DNA from: Brevundimonas sp.
Lineage (GTDB): Bacteria; Pseudomonadota; Alphaproteobacteria; Caulobacterales; Caulobacteraceae
Assembly: GCA_012270135.1 (NCBI GenBank)
Contig: JAAXIW010000012.1
Coordinates: forward strand, 1 to 10,531
DNA: 10,531 nt
Reading direction: 5' to 3'
Of this stretch, positions 1 to 5,551 are shown one piece after another; within the stretch, counting starts at the first letter, position 1, and every line of letters starts with the position of its first letter. The notes beneath the pieces were generated by a model, which saw only the letters and a list, made by a program, of their open reading frames with translations, ran no database searches and was not told the origin of the DNA. The translations under genes and the position numbers were made by a program.

Positions 1-742
1 TGACCAGCTGGTCGACGCCGCGCCGCGCATCCGCGCCGGAGCTGTCGCGCCGCGGAAGGTCGCCCGGCAGCAGGCGCCGCTTGGCGGCCCGGGAGCCCTC
101 CATCTCGCCATGGTAGGCGAGGTGGTCCTGGGTCAGATTGGGGAAGGCCGCCGCCTTCAGCGACACGCCATCCAGCCGCCGCTGGTCGATGCCGTGCGAT
201 GAGGCCTCCAGAGCCAGATGGGTGACCCCGTCGATCGCCAATTCGGCCAGCATGCGGGCGGCGTCGGCGGCGTCGGGGCTGGTCAGCCCGGGCCCCGTCA
301 ACGCCTGATTAACGTTACCCGTCTGTTTCAAAACCCCCAGCGTGCCCATGCTCGCGGCGGACAGTCCGAGCGAGGCCCAGATCTGGCGACAGAAGGCGGC
401 TACCGATGTCTTGCCGTTGGTGCCGGTGATGGCCACGCAGGTGGCCGGCTGGGCTCCGTAGAAGCTGCGCGCGGCGATGGCGTAGCTGCGTCGCACGTCG
501 CCGGAGGTGACCAGCACTGGAGCCATGGCCGCGTCAGTGTCAACCGGGGCCAGCACCGCCGCGGCGCCCTGCGACAGTGCTTGGGGGATGAAGGCGCGGC
601 CGTCGGCGGCGCTGCCGGGAAGGGCGACGAACAGGCTGCCGGGTGCGACCTTGCGGCTGTCGGCGGTGACCCCGGTGATCAGCGGATCAGCCGGCACCTC
701 CCGGCGCAGCAAGTCCGACAGCTTGATCGAGGCGGCGCTCAT
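1..742 (-). CDS. murE: UDP-N-acetylmuramoyl-tripeptide synthetase MurE, N-terminal 247 codons (runs off the window)
   Basis: Cytoplasmic Mur ligase that adds the third stem-peptide residue, normally meso-diaminopimelate in this lineage, to UDP-MurNAc-L-Ala-D-Glu using ATP. The reading frame is open from ATG 742-740 to the window edge. Residues 106-112 are TGTNGKT, the Mur-ligase ATP-binding P-loop. Further on come TSPDAADAARMLAEL, the MurE signature LEASSHGIDQRRL and NLTQDHLAYHG, followed by AAKRRL with the lysine that is normally carbamylated. The N-terminal substrate domain (VTADSRKV, then LFVALPG) is also clear. The ATG overlaps the ftsI stop as ATGA, so translation is probably coupled. 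The last 25 or so visible residues fit MurE poorly: the usual AVxNADD stretch after the lysine is not recognisable and the family HLDYHG reads HLAYHG, although third-position GC stays high. The C-terminal ligase domain lies outside the window. Confidence 0.93.
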   Translation of the reverse strand, partial: MSAASIKLSDLLRREVPADPLITGVTADSRKVAPGSLFVALPGSAADGRAFIPQALSQGAAAVLAPVDTDAAMAPVLVTSGDVRRSYAIAARSFYGAQPATCVAITGTNGKTSVAAFCRQIWASLGLSAASMGTLGVLKQTGNVNQALTGPGLTSPDAADAARMLAELAIDGVTHLALEASSHGIDQRRLDGVSLKAAAFPNLTQDHLAYHGEMEGSRAAKRRLLPGDLPRRDSSGADARRGVDQLV

Positions 743-2484
743 CGCCCGTCCCCCTCGACGTCCTCGATCTGGGGGATCTTTTCGCCCCGGGCGGTGCGGT
801 ACGGGTCGGCGCGGCGCTCGACGCCGAGGAAGGGCGCGATCCGGTCGGCGATGCGGCCCACGGCGGGCGCGGCCACGAAGCCGCCGGTGCGCGGATAGGC
901 CCCCGGCTCGTCGATCAGTATCAGGATCGAATAGCGGCGCGCGTCCAGCGGCCCGTCCGCCGGGAAGACCGCGGCGAAGGTGCCGACGGCGTGGGTCGGA
1001 TCGTAGCGGCCGTTGACCAGCTTGTTGGCCGAACCGGTCTTGCCGCCGACCCGCAGGCCCGGCGCGTCGGCGCGACCGCCGGACCCGCGCACCACGTTGC
1101 GGCGCAGCAGGTCCAGCAGGGTCAGCGAAGTTTCGGGGCTGACCACTTGGCGGGCCTCGGCATTGGGCAGGCCGCCCTTGCGCAGGGTCAGGGGGATGAA
1201 CCGTCCACCGTTGGTCAGGGCGCCCATGGCGGCCGACATCTGCAGCGGCGTGATCATGATACCGTAGCCGAACGACAGGGACGCCAGGGTGGAGTCGTCC
1301 CACTTGGTCGGGCGGCGCGGCCGGGCCGACTCGTGCAGCTCGATCGGCGCCGCGTCCAGCAAGCCGAAGCGGGTGAAATAGTCCCGCATCGTCGCCGGTC
1401 CCATCTCGACCGCGAGGCGCGAGGTGCCGATGTTGGACGAGTGGAGATAGACCTCCTCCAGCGTCAGCACCTGGTTGGTGGCGTGGAAGTCGGTGATGCG
1501 GCGCTTGCCGATCATGAAGGCTTCGGATGCGTCGAACAGGGTGTTCATGTCCGCCCGACCGGTGTCGAGGCCGGCGGCGACAGTGAAGGTCTTGAACACC
1601 GACCCCATCTCGTAGTGGGCCGATGTGGCGCGGTTCAGCCGATCGCCGGTCGGCCAGCTGGCCATGCCGAGGATCTCCCCGGTCTGGACGTCGGCGATGA
1701 TGCCGACGGCGCCCTTGGCCTGGCTCTCCTCAACGGCCCGCGCCAGCTCGTTCTCAAGTACGCCTTGGACGCGCAGGTCGATCGACAGGGGGAAACTCTC
1801 GCCTCGCGCGCCGGCCTCGCGGATTTCGCGGTTGAAGGCCAGTTCGGCGCCGGTCAGCCCCTGTCCGCCGGTGTCGGTTACGCCGAGCACGTGGGTGGCG
1901 GACGCCCCCAGCGGATAGACCCTGCGGTCCTCCGGTTCGAACGTCACTCCACCAAGGGCCAGGCCGTGCACCGCCGCCTTCTCGCCAGGGGTCAGGCCCG
2001 GCATGACGATCAGCCGCCGGTCGCCGGACAGCACCTTGTTGAGACGGCTCATCGAAATGCGCGGCAGCACCCGCTTGATCTGCGCGGCGGCGGCGCGGCG
2101 GTCCCACACCTCGGCCGGATCGATGTAGAGGCCGTAGTGGACGATGTTTGTCGCCAGAAGGGCGCCGTTGCGGTCGACCACATCGGCCCGGTCAACGGCG
2201 TTCGGATGGCCGCCCGACCATACCCCGCCCCTCGGCGCCAGCAGGGCCGCATTGACCGCGCCCAGGCCCAGGCAGACGAACACCGCCGAGAACAGACATA
2301 GGATCACGAAGATGCGGACCCGGGTGTCTTCTTCCGGCCGGGCGTCGGCGCGGGCGCGACCGAACGAATGTTCGATCCGCCACATGATCTCGGTCAGCCA
2401 GCGCCACGACGGCACCGGGACGCTGCCGCCCGGACGGCTGGGGACGGGACGGTTCCAGGCGTGCGGATCGTCGTGCACGCTCAT
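739..2484 (-). CDS. ftsI: Septal peptidoglycan transpeptidase FtsI (PBP3, class B penicillin-binding protein)
   Basis: Monofunctional D,D-transpeptidase that crosslinks septal peptidoglycan in the inner-membrane divisome, partnered with FtsW and the FtsQLB complex. At 581 aa it has normal family length. A cytoplasmic tail of about 55 residues precedes one membrane segment at about 57-83. The dimerisation (pedestal) domain follows, with DRNGALLATNI at 104-114. The transpeptidase domain carries all three catalytic motifs: SVFK (nucleophile S295, K298), SSN (349-351) and KTG (482-484). The ATG start at 2484-2482 overlaps the ftsL stop as ATGA, and its own stop overlaps the murE start in the same way. 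The cytoplasmic tail, rich in Pro and Trp, is fairly long and its sequence is not one I recognise. The order ftsL-ftsI-murE identifies this as the division enzyme rather than an elongation PBP2. Confidence 0.96.
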   Translation of the reverse strand: MSVHDDPHAWNRPVPSRPGGSVPVPSWRWLTEIMWRIEHSFGRARADARPEEDTRVRIFVILCLFSAVFVCLGLGAVNAALLAPRGGVWSGGHPNAVDRADVVDRNGALLATNIVHYGLYIDPAEVWDRRAAAAQIKRVLPRISMSRLNKVLSGDRRLIVMPGLTPGEKAAVHGLALGGVTFEPEDRRVYPLGASATHVLGVTDTGGQGLTGAELAFNREIREAGARGESFPLSIDLRVQGVLENELARAVEESQAKGAVGIIADVQTGEILGMASWPTGDRLNRATSAHYEMGSVFKTFTVAAGLDTGRADMNTLFDASEAFMIGKRRITDFHATNQVLTLEEVYLHSSNIGTSRLAVEMGPATMRDYFTRFGLLDAAPIELHESARPRRPTKWDDSTLASLSFGYGIMITPLQMSAAMGALTNGGRFIPLTLRKGGLPNAEARQVVSPETSLTLLDLLRRNVVRGSGGRADAPGLRVGGKTGSANKLVNGRYDPTHAVGTFAAVFPADGPLDARRYSILILIDEPGAYPRTGGFVAAPAVGRIADRIAPFLGVERRADPYRTARGEKIPQIEDVEGDGR

Positions 2485-2903
2485 TGCGCGACCTCCGCGG
2501 CGTCAGAGGCGGAAGCGGCGGTGGCGGGTTCGCTCGGAACTGTCGGCGCGATGATCACGACCGGCGCCGGCTCCGGGATCGGAGCCAAGTCGGACAGGCT
2601 CGCCTCGGTCGCCTGACGATGCACGTCCACGGGCCCGAGTCCGGCGTCGCGCGACAGGAGTTCAAGCCGGGCCGGCTGCTCCAGACGCGCGGCCTCGGCC
2701 CGCAGCAGGCGGACGCGCTGGCCGTTCTGGGTGATCTGGCGCTCGAGACTGGCGATGCGGGCGCTCTCGCTCGCCGCCGCAGCCTTGGCGAGATAGACCG
2801 AGAAGATCATCGCCGCCACGAGCATCAAGCCGATGATCTCGATCCAGCGGACGCCGCGGACCTTCCAGTCGAACACTCGCTTCAGGGTCCGGGCCGCGTT
2901 CAT
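2481..2903 (-). CDS. ftsL: Cell division protein FtsL
   Basis: Small bitopic divisome protein that normally pairs with FtsB through a periplasmic coiled coil and helps activate FtsWI. The 140-residue product has a short basic N-terminus, a membrane helix at about 21-43, then a heptad-like coiled-coil stretch at about 45-80 rich in Arg, Glu, Leu and Gln. The last 35 residues are rich in Pro, Ala, Ser and Val and look disordered. FtsL is poorly conserved in sequence, so the call rests on this architecture and on its exact position between rsmH and ftsI. I chose the ATG at 2903-2901 because it overlaps the rsmH stop as ATGA; the open frame extends far upstream but only as antisense-like sequence inside rsmH. 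The stop overlaps the ftsI start as ATGA. Confidence 0.9.
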   Translation of the reverse strand: MNAARTLKRVFDWKVRGVRWIEIIGLMLVAAMIFSVYLAKAAAASESARIASLERQITQNGQRVRLLRAEAARLEQPARLELLSRDAGLGPVDVHRQATEASLSDLAPIPEPAPVVIIAPTVPSEPATAASASDAAEVAQ

Positions 2904-3850
2904 GCCGCGATCCTCCCCCAGGCCGGGGCCTCGGTTCGAACAGCGGCGCGCAGCCTGGCCGAGCGGGCGCGTGGATTGGCGGCGCACTCCTCCGCATCGG
3001 CCTCGCGCGCGCCCTTGAAACGCAGGGTGAAGCTGGGTTTGCGGGTCTCGACGGCAACGGGCGCGTGGCGCGAGCCGCCCGGAGCATTGCCCGTCCGTTC
3101 GGTCAGGAACGCCTTGACGATCCGGTCTTCGAGGGAATGGAAGGTGACCACGGCCAGCCGTCCGCCGGGCGCCAAAGTCGCCTCGGCCGCCTCCAGCCCG
3201 GAGCGCAGCTCGCCCAGCTCGTCGTTGACGGCGATGCGCAGGGCCTGGAACACCCGGGTCGCCGGATGGATTGGCGCGCCGCGACGGCCGCCCAGCGCCT
3301 TTTCGACGACCTCGGCCAGGTCGAGTGTACGGGTGAAGGGTTTTTCGGCCCGGCGACGCAGGATGGCGGTGGCGACCCGCCCCGACTGACGCTCGTCGCC
3401 GTAGAGCTTGAAGATGTGGGCCAGCGGTCCGTGGTCCCACGCGTTGACGATGTCGGCGGCGGTCTGGCCTTCGTCGGACATACGCATGTCCAGCGGCCCG
3501 TCGCGCATGAAGGAGAAGCCGCGCTCGGCCTGATCCAGCTGCATCGACGACACGCCGATGTCGAACACCACCCCATCCAGCTTCGCCTCGCCGCTCTCGG
3601 CGAAGGCCTGGGCCAGTCCGGAAAACGGCGTGCGGAACAGACGGAACCTGCCCGGGAAGTCGTTGGCCACCGCATCGGCGTGCGGCTGGACTGTCGGATC
3701 GCGGTCGAGGGCGACGACGGTCGCGCCGTTGGTGAGGATGGCTCGGGTATAGCCGCCGGCGCCGAAGGTGGCGTCGATGATCACGTCGCCGGGTCCGGGC
3801 GCCAGCGCCTCGAGAACTTCGGCCAGCAAGACGGGAGCGTGCGGGCTCAT
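2900..3850 (-). CDS. rsmH: 16S rRNA (cytosine-1402-N4)-methyltransferase RsmH (MraW)
   Basis: SAM-dependent methyltransferase that modifies N4 of C1402 in the 16S rRNA decoding centre. The 316-residue product has the family's usual length. The SAM-binding motif DATFGAGGYT is at 26-35 with the acidic ALDRD ending motif II at 47-51. Family motifs follow: FDIGVSS (96-102), FSFMRDGPLDMRM (112-124), HPATRVFQALRIAVN (195-209), VTFHSLEDR (235-243) and the C-terminal NPRARSARLRA (292-302). The ATG at 3850-3848 overlaps the mraZ stop as ATGA, and the protein begins SPHAPVLLAEVLEAL as is typical. A much longer open frame upstream (to about 4417) is the shadow of mraZ and is not used. The gene sits second in the dcw cluster, as in most bacteria. 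Confidence 0.97.
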   Translation of the reverse strand: MSPHAPVLLAEVLEALAPGPGDVIIDATFGAGGYTRAILTNGATVVALDRDPTVQPHADAVANDFPGRFRLFRTPFSGLAQAFAESGEAKLDGVVFDIGVSSMQLDQAERGFSFMRDGPLDMRMSDEGQTAADIVNAWDHGPLAHIFKLYGDERQSGRVATAILRRRAEKPFTRTLDLAEVVEKALGGRRGAPIHPATRVFQALRIAVNDELGELRSGLEAAEATLAPGGRLAVVTFHSLEDRIVKAFLTERTGNAPGGSRHAPVAVETRKPSFTLRFKGAREADAEECAANPRARSARLRAAVRTEAPAWGRIAA

Positions 3851-4332
3851 GCACCCTCCCCGCCCGGTCGACGACCAGCCAGCAGGGCCTTGCGCCCGGC
3901 CTCGCCGCGCTCGCGCACCGCCTGTCGCGCCAGCGCCCGGCGCTCGTCCCGACGGGCGTTCCAGCGGGCGCGGTCCCAGATCTGGAAACGCGATCCAAGC
4001 CCGACGATGACCACGTCCTCGCCCAGCTCCGCGTCCTGGCACAGGTGTTCCGGCAGGGTGATCCGCCCGCCGCCATCGTAGGCTAGAGGCCGCTGGCCAG
4101 CGTAGAAGGTCTCCTCCAGCGCCGTGCGAAGGTCGTCTCCGAACGGCAGCTCCTCGATCATCGCGACGTACTCGGCCATCAGCTTGTCGCCGCCGGCCTC
4201 GAGACAGTCCGACCCAATCGAGAAGAAGCAGAACACGCCATGCTCGGCGCCATTGTCGGCCGTGCGGAACTCCTGCGGGATCAGCAGGCGGCGCTTGCCG
4301 TCCAGTTGTTTCTCGTAGGTCGAGAGAAACAC
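3847..4332 (-). CDS. mraZ: Transcriptional regulator MraZ
   Basis: DNA-binding protein with two SpoVT/AbrB-like half-domains. In other bacteria it binds direct repeats upstream of its own gene and modulates the dcw operon. The product is 161 residues from the GTG start. The first half-domain begins FLSTYEKQLDGKRRLLIPQEF, and the second contains YDGGGRITLPEHL (85-97) with the conserved DxxGR pattern. A basic tail (about 120-161, rich in Arg, Ala and Gly) follows. I prefer GTG at 4332-4330 because family members begin directly at this FLSTYEK motif and a GGGG sequence lies six bases upstream. A TTG four codons earlier (4344) is possible and has an AAGG seven bases upstream. The stop overlaps the rsmH start as ATGA. 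Four ATGGG repeats upstream (4416-4450) are the probable autoregulatory site. Confidence 0.95.
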   Translation of the reverse strand: MFLSTYEKQLDGKRRLLIPQEFRTADNGAEHGVFCFFSIGSDCLEAGGDKLMAEYVAMIEELPFGDDLRTALEETFYAGQRPLAYDGGGRITLPEHLCQDAELGEDVVIVGLGSRFQIWDRARWNARRDERRALARQAVRERGEAGRKALLAGRRPGGEGA

Positions 4333-4375
4333 GCCCTGCCCCAACTCGGACCCTTCGATCCGCCCCTCTGCGTCT

Positions 4376-4395
4376 CGAGCGCATCCCCGCGCTCG
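4376..4395 (-). other. Stem-loop in the mraZ leader
   Basis: CGAGCGC and GCGCTCG form a perfect 7-bp stem with a six-base loop, about 44-63 bases upstream of the mraZ start codon. It would lie in the 5' leader if transcription starts near the ATGGG repeats. There is no U-tract after it, so it does not look like an intrinsic terminator. Its role is unknown. Confidence 0.45.
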
Positions 4396-4415
4396 CCAAC
4401 CCCAATCCGAAGCTC

Positions 4416-4450
4416 ATGGGATAGCATGGGATGAAATGGGCCTCAATGGG
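4416..4450. promoter_or_regulatory. MraZ operator: four ATGGG direct repeats at a 10-bp period
   Basis: ATGGG occurs at 4416-4420, 4426-4430, 4436-4440 and 4446-4450, each followed by five variable bases. E. coli MraZ is known to bind TGGGN direct repeats separated by five bases upstream of mraZ, and this array has the same spacing with four copies rather than three. The array lies about 84-118 bp upstream of the chosen mraZ start. The TGGG orientation is on the plus strand, opposite to mraZ transcription. No fifth copy is visible on either side. Confidence 0.85.
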
Positions 4451-4478
4451 ATTAGTTGACGGAAGTTAACCTCGACAG
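4450..4478 (-). promoter_or_regulatory. Candidate promoter for the mraZ-dcw operon
   Basis: On the minus strand CTGTCG (4478-4473) is followed after 17 bases by CTAATC (4455-4450). This weakly resembles the Caulobacter housekeeping pattern of a TTGACG-type -35 and a CTA-containing -10. The predicted start would be near 4443, inside the ATGGG array, which would let MraZ act by blocking initiation. The match is weak and other placements are possible. Confidence 0.3.
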
Positions 4479-4502
4479 TTGGCCTGAACGCTGCCTACTT
4501 CA

Positions 4503-4517
4503 GAACATAAACAGAAC
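4503..4517 (-). promoter_or_regulatory. Candidate LexA (SOS) box GTTC-N7-GTTC
   Basis: On the minus strand this is GTTC-TGTTTAT-GTTC, an exact match to GTTC-N7-GTTC, the direct-repeat LexA site of Caulobacter and other alphaproteobacteria. The repeat extends to eight bases (CAGAACAT twice on the plus strand, 11-bp period). It lies in the rnpB-mraZ intergenic region about 170-190 bp upstream of mraZ. Eight fixed bases can occur by chance, so binding is not proven. Confidence 0.5.
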
Positions 4518-4543
4518 ATCAGAAGTATTGACAGGCTGTGGAT

Positions 4544-4563
4544 GAATGTTGCGCTGCAACAGG
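4544..4563. repeat. Palindromic 20-mer, copy 1 (rnpB-mraZ intergenic)
   Basis: Reads GAATGTTGCGCTGCAACAGG. The core TGTTGC/GCAACA is a 6-bp inverted repeat around three bases. It matches the copy at 8640-8659 at 18 of 20 positions, the two differences falling at the centre. The intergenic placement and dyad symmetry suggest a transcription factor site. The factor is not identified; a PhaR-type or TetR-type regulator is only a guess. Confidence 0.55.
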
Positions 4564-4640
4564 TTGATGCGCGACTGCAAGCGGACGGGCGCGCAGGCAG
4601 CAAGCCGCCTAGTGGCAAGTGGCAGCGCCCCGAAGAAGGA

Positions 4641-5021
4641 AAGGTCAGACGGCCTGTAAGCCGGGTTCTGTTCCGCACCGGAGAGCGGCGACGATCATTC
4701 CTCTGGACCGGCCATTGCTGACCGGTTCTCGCGACCTACCCGGACGCCTCGGGCGGTGAACCCTGCGGCCGAAACCGCGCGACGTCCCTATTCGGTCTTG
4801 CTCCAGGCGGGGCTTGCCATGCCGTCGCTGTTACCAGAGACGCGGTGGGCTCTTACCCCACCCTTTCACCCTTCCCTGTTCCGAAGAGCAGGCGGTTTGC
4901 TTTCTGTGGCGCTATCCCTCGGGTCGCCCCGGGCGGAGGTTATCCGCCGCCTTTTCACCGTGGAGCCCGGACTTTCCTCGACGAGGCGAGCCCCGCCGCG
5001 ACCGCCCGGCCGTCTGACCGG
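4641..5021 (-). ncRNA. rnpB: RNase P RNA component (bacterial type A)
   Basis: Catalytic RNA that, with the RnpA protein, trims 5' leaders from pre-tRNAs. The ends pair perfectly: GGTCAGACGGCC at the 5' side (5019-5008) and GGCCGTCTGACC at the 3' side (4654-4643) form a 12-bp P1 helix. The universally conserved core words are present on the minus strand: GAGGAAAGTCCGGGCTC near the 5' end (about 4980-4963), AGGGTGAAAGGGTGGGGTAA in the middle (about 4871-4852), GACCGAATAGGGA, and ACAGAACCCGGCTTAC near the 3' end (4671-4656), the last pairing with the first as P4. Length of about 380 nt fits type A. The 5' end lies within about five bases of the stop codon of the upstream gene. Exact ends are estimated from P1. 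Small open frames crossing this segment are spurious. Confidence 0.97.
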
Positions 5022-5023
5022 GC

Positions 5024-5551
5024 CTAGGTGGGCGTTTCGTCGTTCCACGTCAATGTCGCGGGGTCGGCGGGGGCGTAACCGAATATCCAGATGCCCCGCT
5101 CGTCCTCGCGCCAGGGCAGACGCAGACGCCGGACGAGGTCGCGGAACTGATCGGTGCAGTCGATGATCTCCGGGTCGATCAGCTCGCCCCGGCGCCTCAG
5201 GTAGCGAGGGACGACCCGGATCCACTCGATCTCAAGAACGGGTTCGACGCCCTCCGCGCTCCAGTCGCCCCAATGGTGGACGTCGTCGCTCTCCCACAGG
5301 GCCTGCCGGGGCCCGGTCACACCCTGTATCTGGAACGGCGGTGGAAAGGGCAGCTCTTCGTGCACGGCCTTGATGAGGGCCGTCCACCGCGTGCGGTTCA
5401 TAAAGGAAGCCAGCCCTCGACGGTCGACCTCTTTCTGAATTCCGGCCTTTAGCTTGCGGTCCCAAACCTTCAGGTAGTTCTCCTGCCAGGCCGCCTGCGC
5501 CGCTCTGTCATCGCGGTCGACGTCCTCAACGGTGCACGGCTTGCCGGTCAC
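5024..5551 (-). CDS. DUF6678-like hypothetical protein
   Basis: A 175-residue soluble protein with no signal peptide or membrane segment. An N-terminal charged, probably helical part of about 45 residues leads into ASFMNRTRWTALIKAV (48-63) and PFPPPFQIQGV, then many Trp and acidic residues (HHWGDWSAEG, EIEWIRVVPRY), PEIIDCT and a C-terminal GIWIFGYAP. The ASFMNxTxW opening and the EIEWI/PEIID order resemble my memory of the DUF6678 family, whose function is unknown; this assignment is not verified. The start is GTG at 5551-5549, overlapping the amidase stop as GTGA, so expression is probably coupled to the amidase. Homologues may instead start at the internal Met51. The stop lies just before rnpB. 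Confidence 0.75.
   Translation of the reverse strand: MTGKPCTVEDVDRDDRAAQAAWQENYLKVWDRKLKAGIQKEVDRRGLASFMNRTRWTALIKAVHEELPFPPPFQIQGVTGPRQALWESDDVHHWGDWSAEGVEPVLEIEWIRVVPRYLRRRGELIDPEIIDCTDQFRDLVRRLRLPWREDERGIWIFGYAPADPATLTWNDETPT
5025..5053 (-). promoter_or_regulatory. Candidate rnpB promoter inside the upstream coding sequence
   Basis: TTGACG at 5053-5048 on the minus strand is an exact Caulobacter-type -35. Seventeen bases later CACCTA (5030-5025) is only a poor -10; CCTAGG nearby is another possibility at longer spacing. Either way the promoter would lie in the last codons of the DUF6678-like gene, which is forced by the near-zero gap to rnpB. Confidence 0.35.

Larger units (their letters stand above)
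4333..4640. other. rnpB-mraZ intergenic region (308 bp)
   Basis: No protein gene is supported here. From the mraZ side it contains the leader with a stem-loop, the four ATGGG repeats, a weak promoter, the SOS-type direct repeat, a DnaA-like 9-mer (TCATCCACA on the minus strand, 4545-4537), the first palindromic 20-mer, and near rnpB a tandem AGTGGCA pair (4611-4624). GGGCGC (4588-4593) and GCGCCC (4625-4630) could close a large hairpin after rnpB, but there is no U-tract, so an rnpB terminator is not clear. Confidence 0.6.

Noticed and set aside
991..2301. 436-codon plus-strand open frame
   Set aside because: It is antisense to ftsI, which shows all penicillin-binding motifs. The plus-strand product is low-complexity Gly/Arg/Ala/His with no recognisable domain.
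3643..3668. GGAACC followed by CGTT on the plus strand
   Set aside because: The spacer is only 12 bases and the site lies inside rsmH with no plus-strand gene, so it is not an EcfG promoter.
2904..4076. Upstream extension of the ftsL frame to more than 500 codons
   Set aside because: The extension runs out of frame through rsmH and is Arg/Gly-rich. The ATGA overlap and the FtsL architecture support the start at 2903.
4453..4471. CtrA-like half sites (TTGA-N6-TTAAC)
   Set aside because: The spacing is six rather than seven bases and one half site is imperfect, so it is too weak to call a CtrA site.
4528..4533. TTGACA on the plus strand in the rnpB-mraZ gap
   Set aside because: No -10 element follows at 16-18 bases and there is no plus-strand gene downstream, only the antisense of rnpB.
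4756..5225. Several small open frames on both strands
   Set aside because: They cross rnpB, whose conserved core and P1 helix are unmistakable, or run antisense to the DUF6678-like gene.
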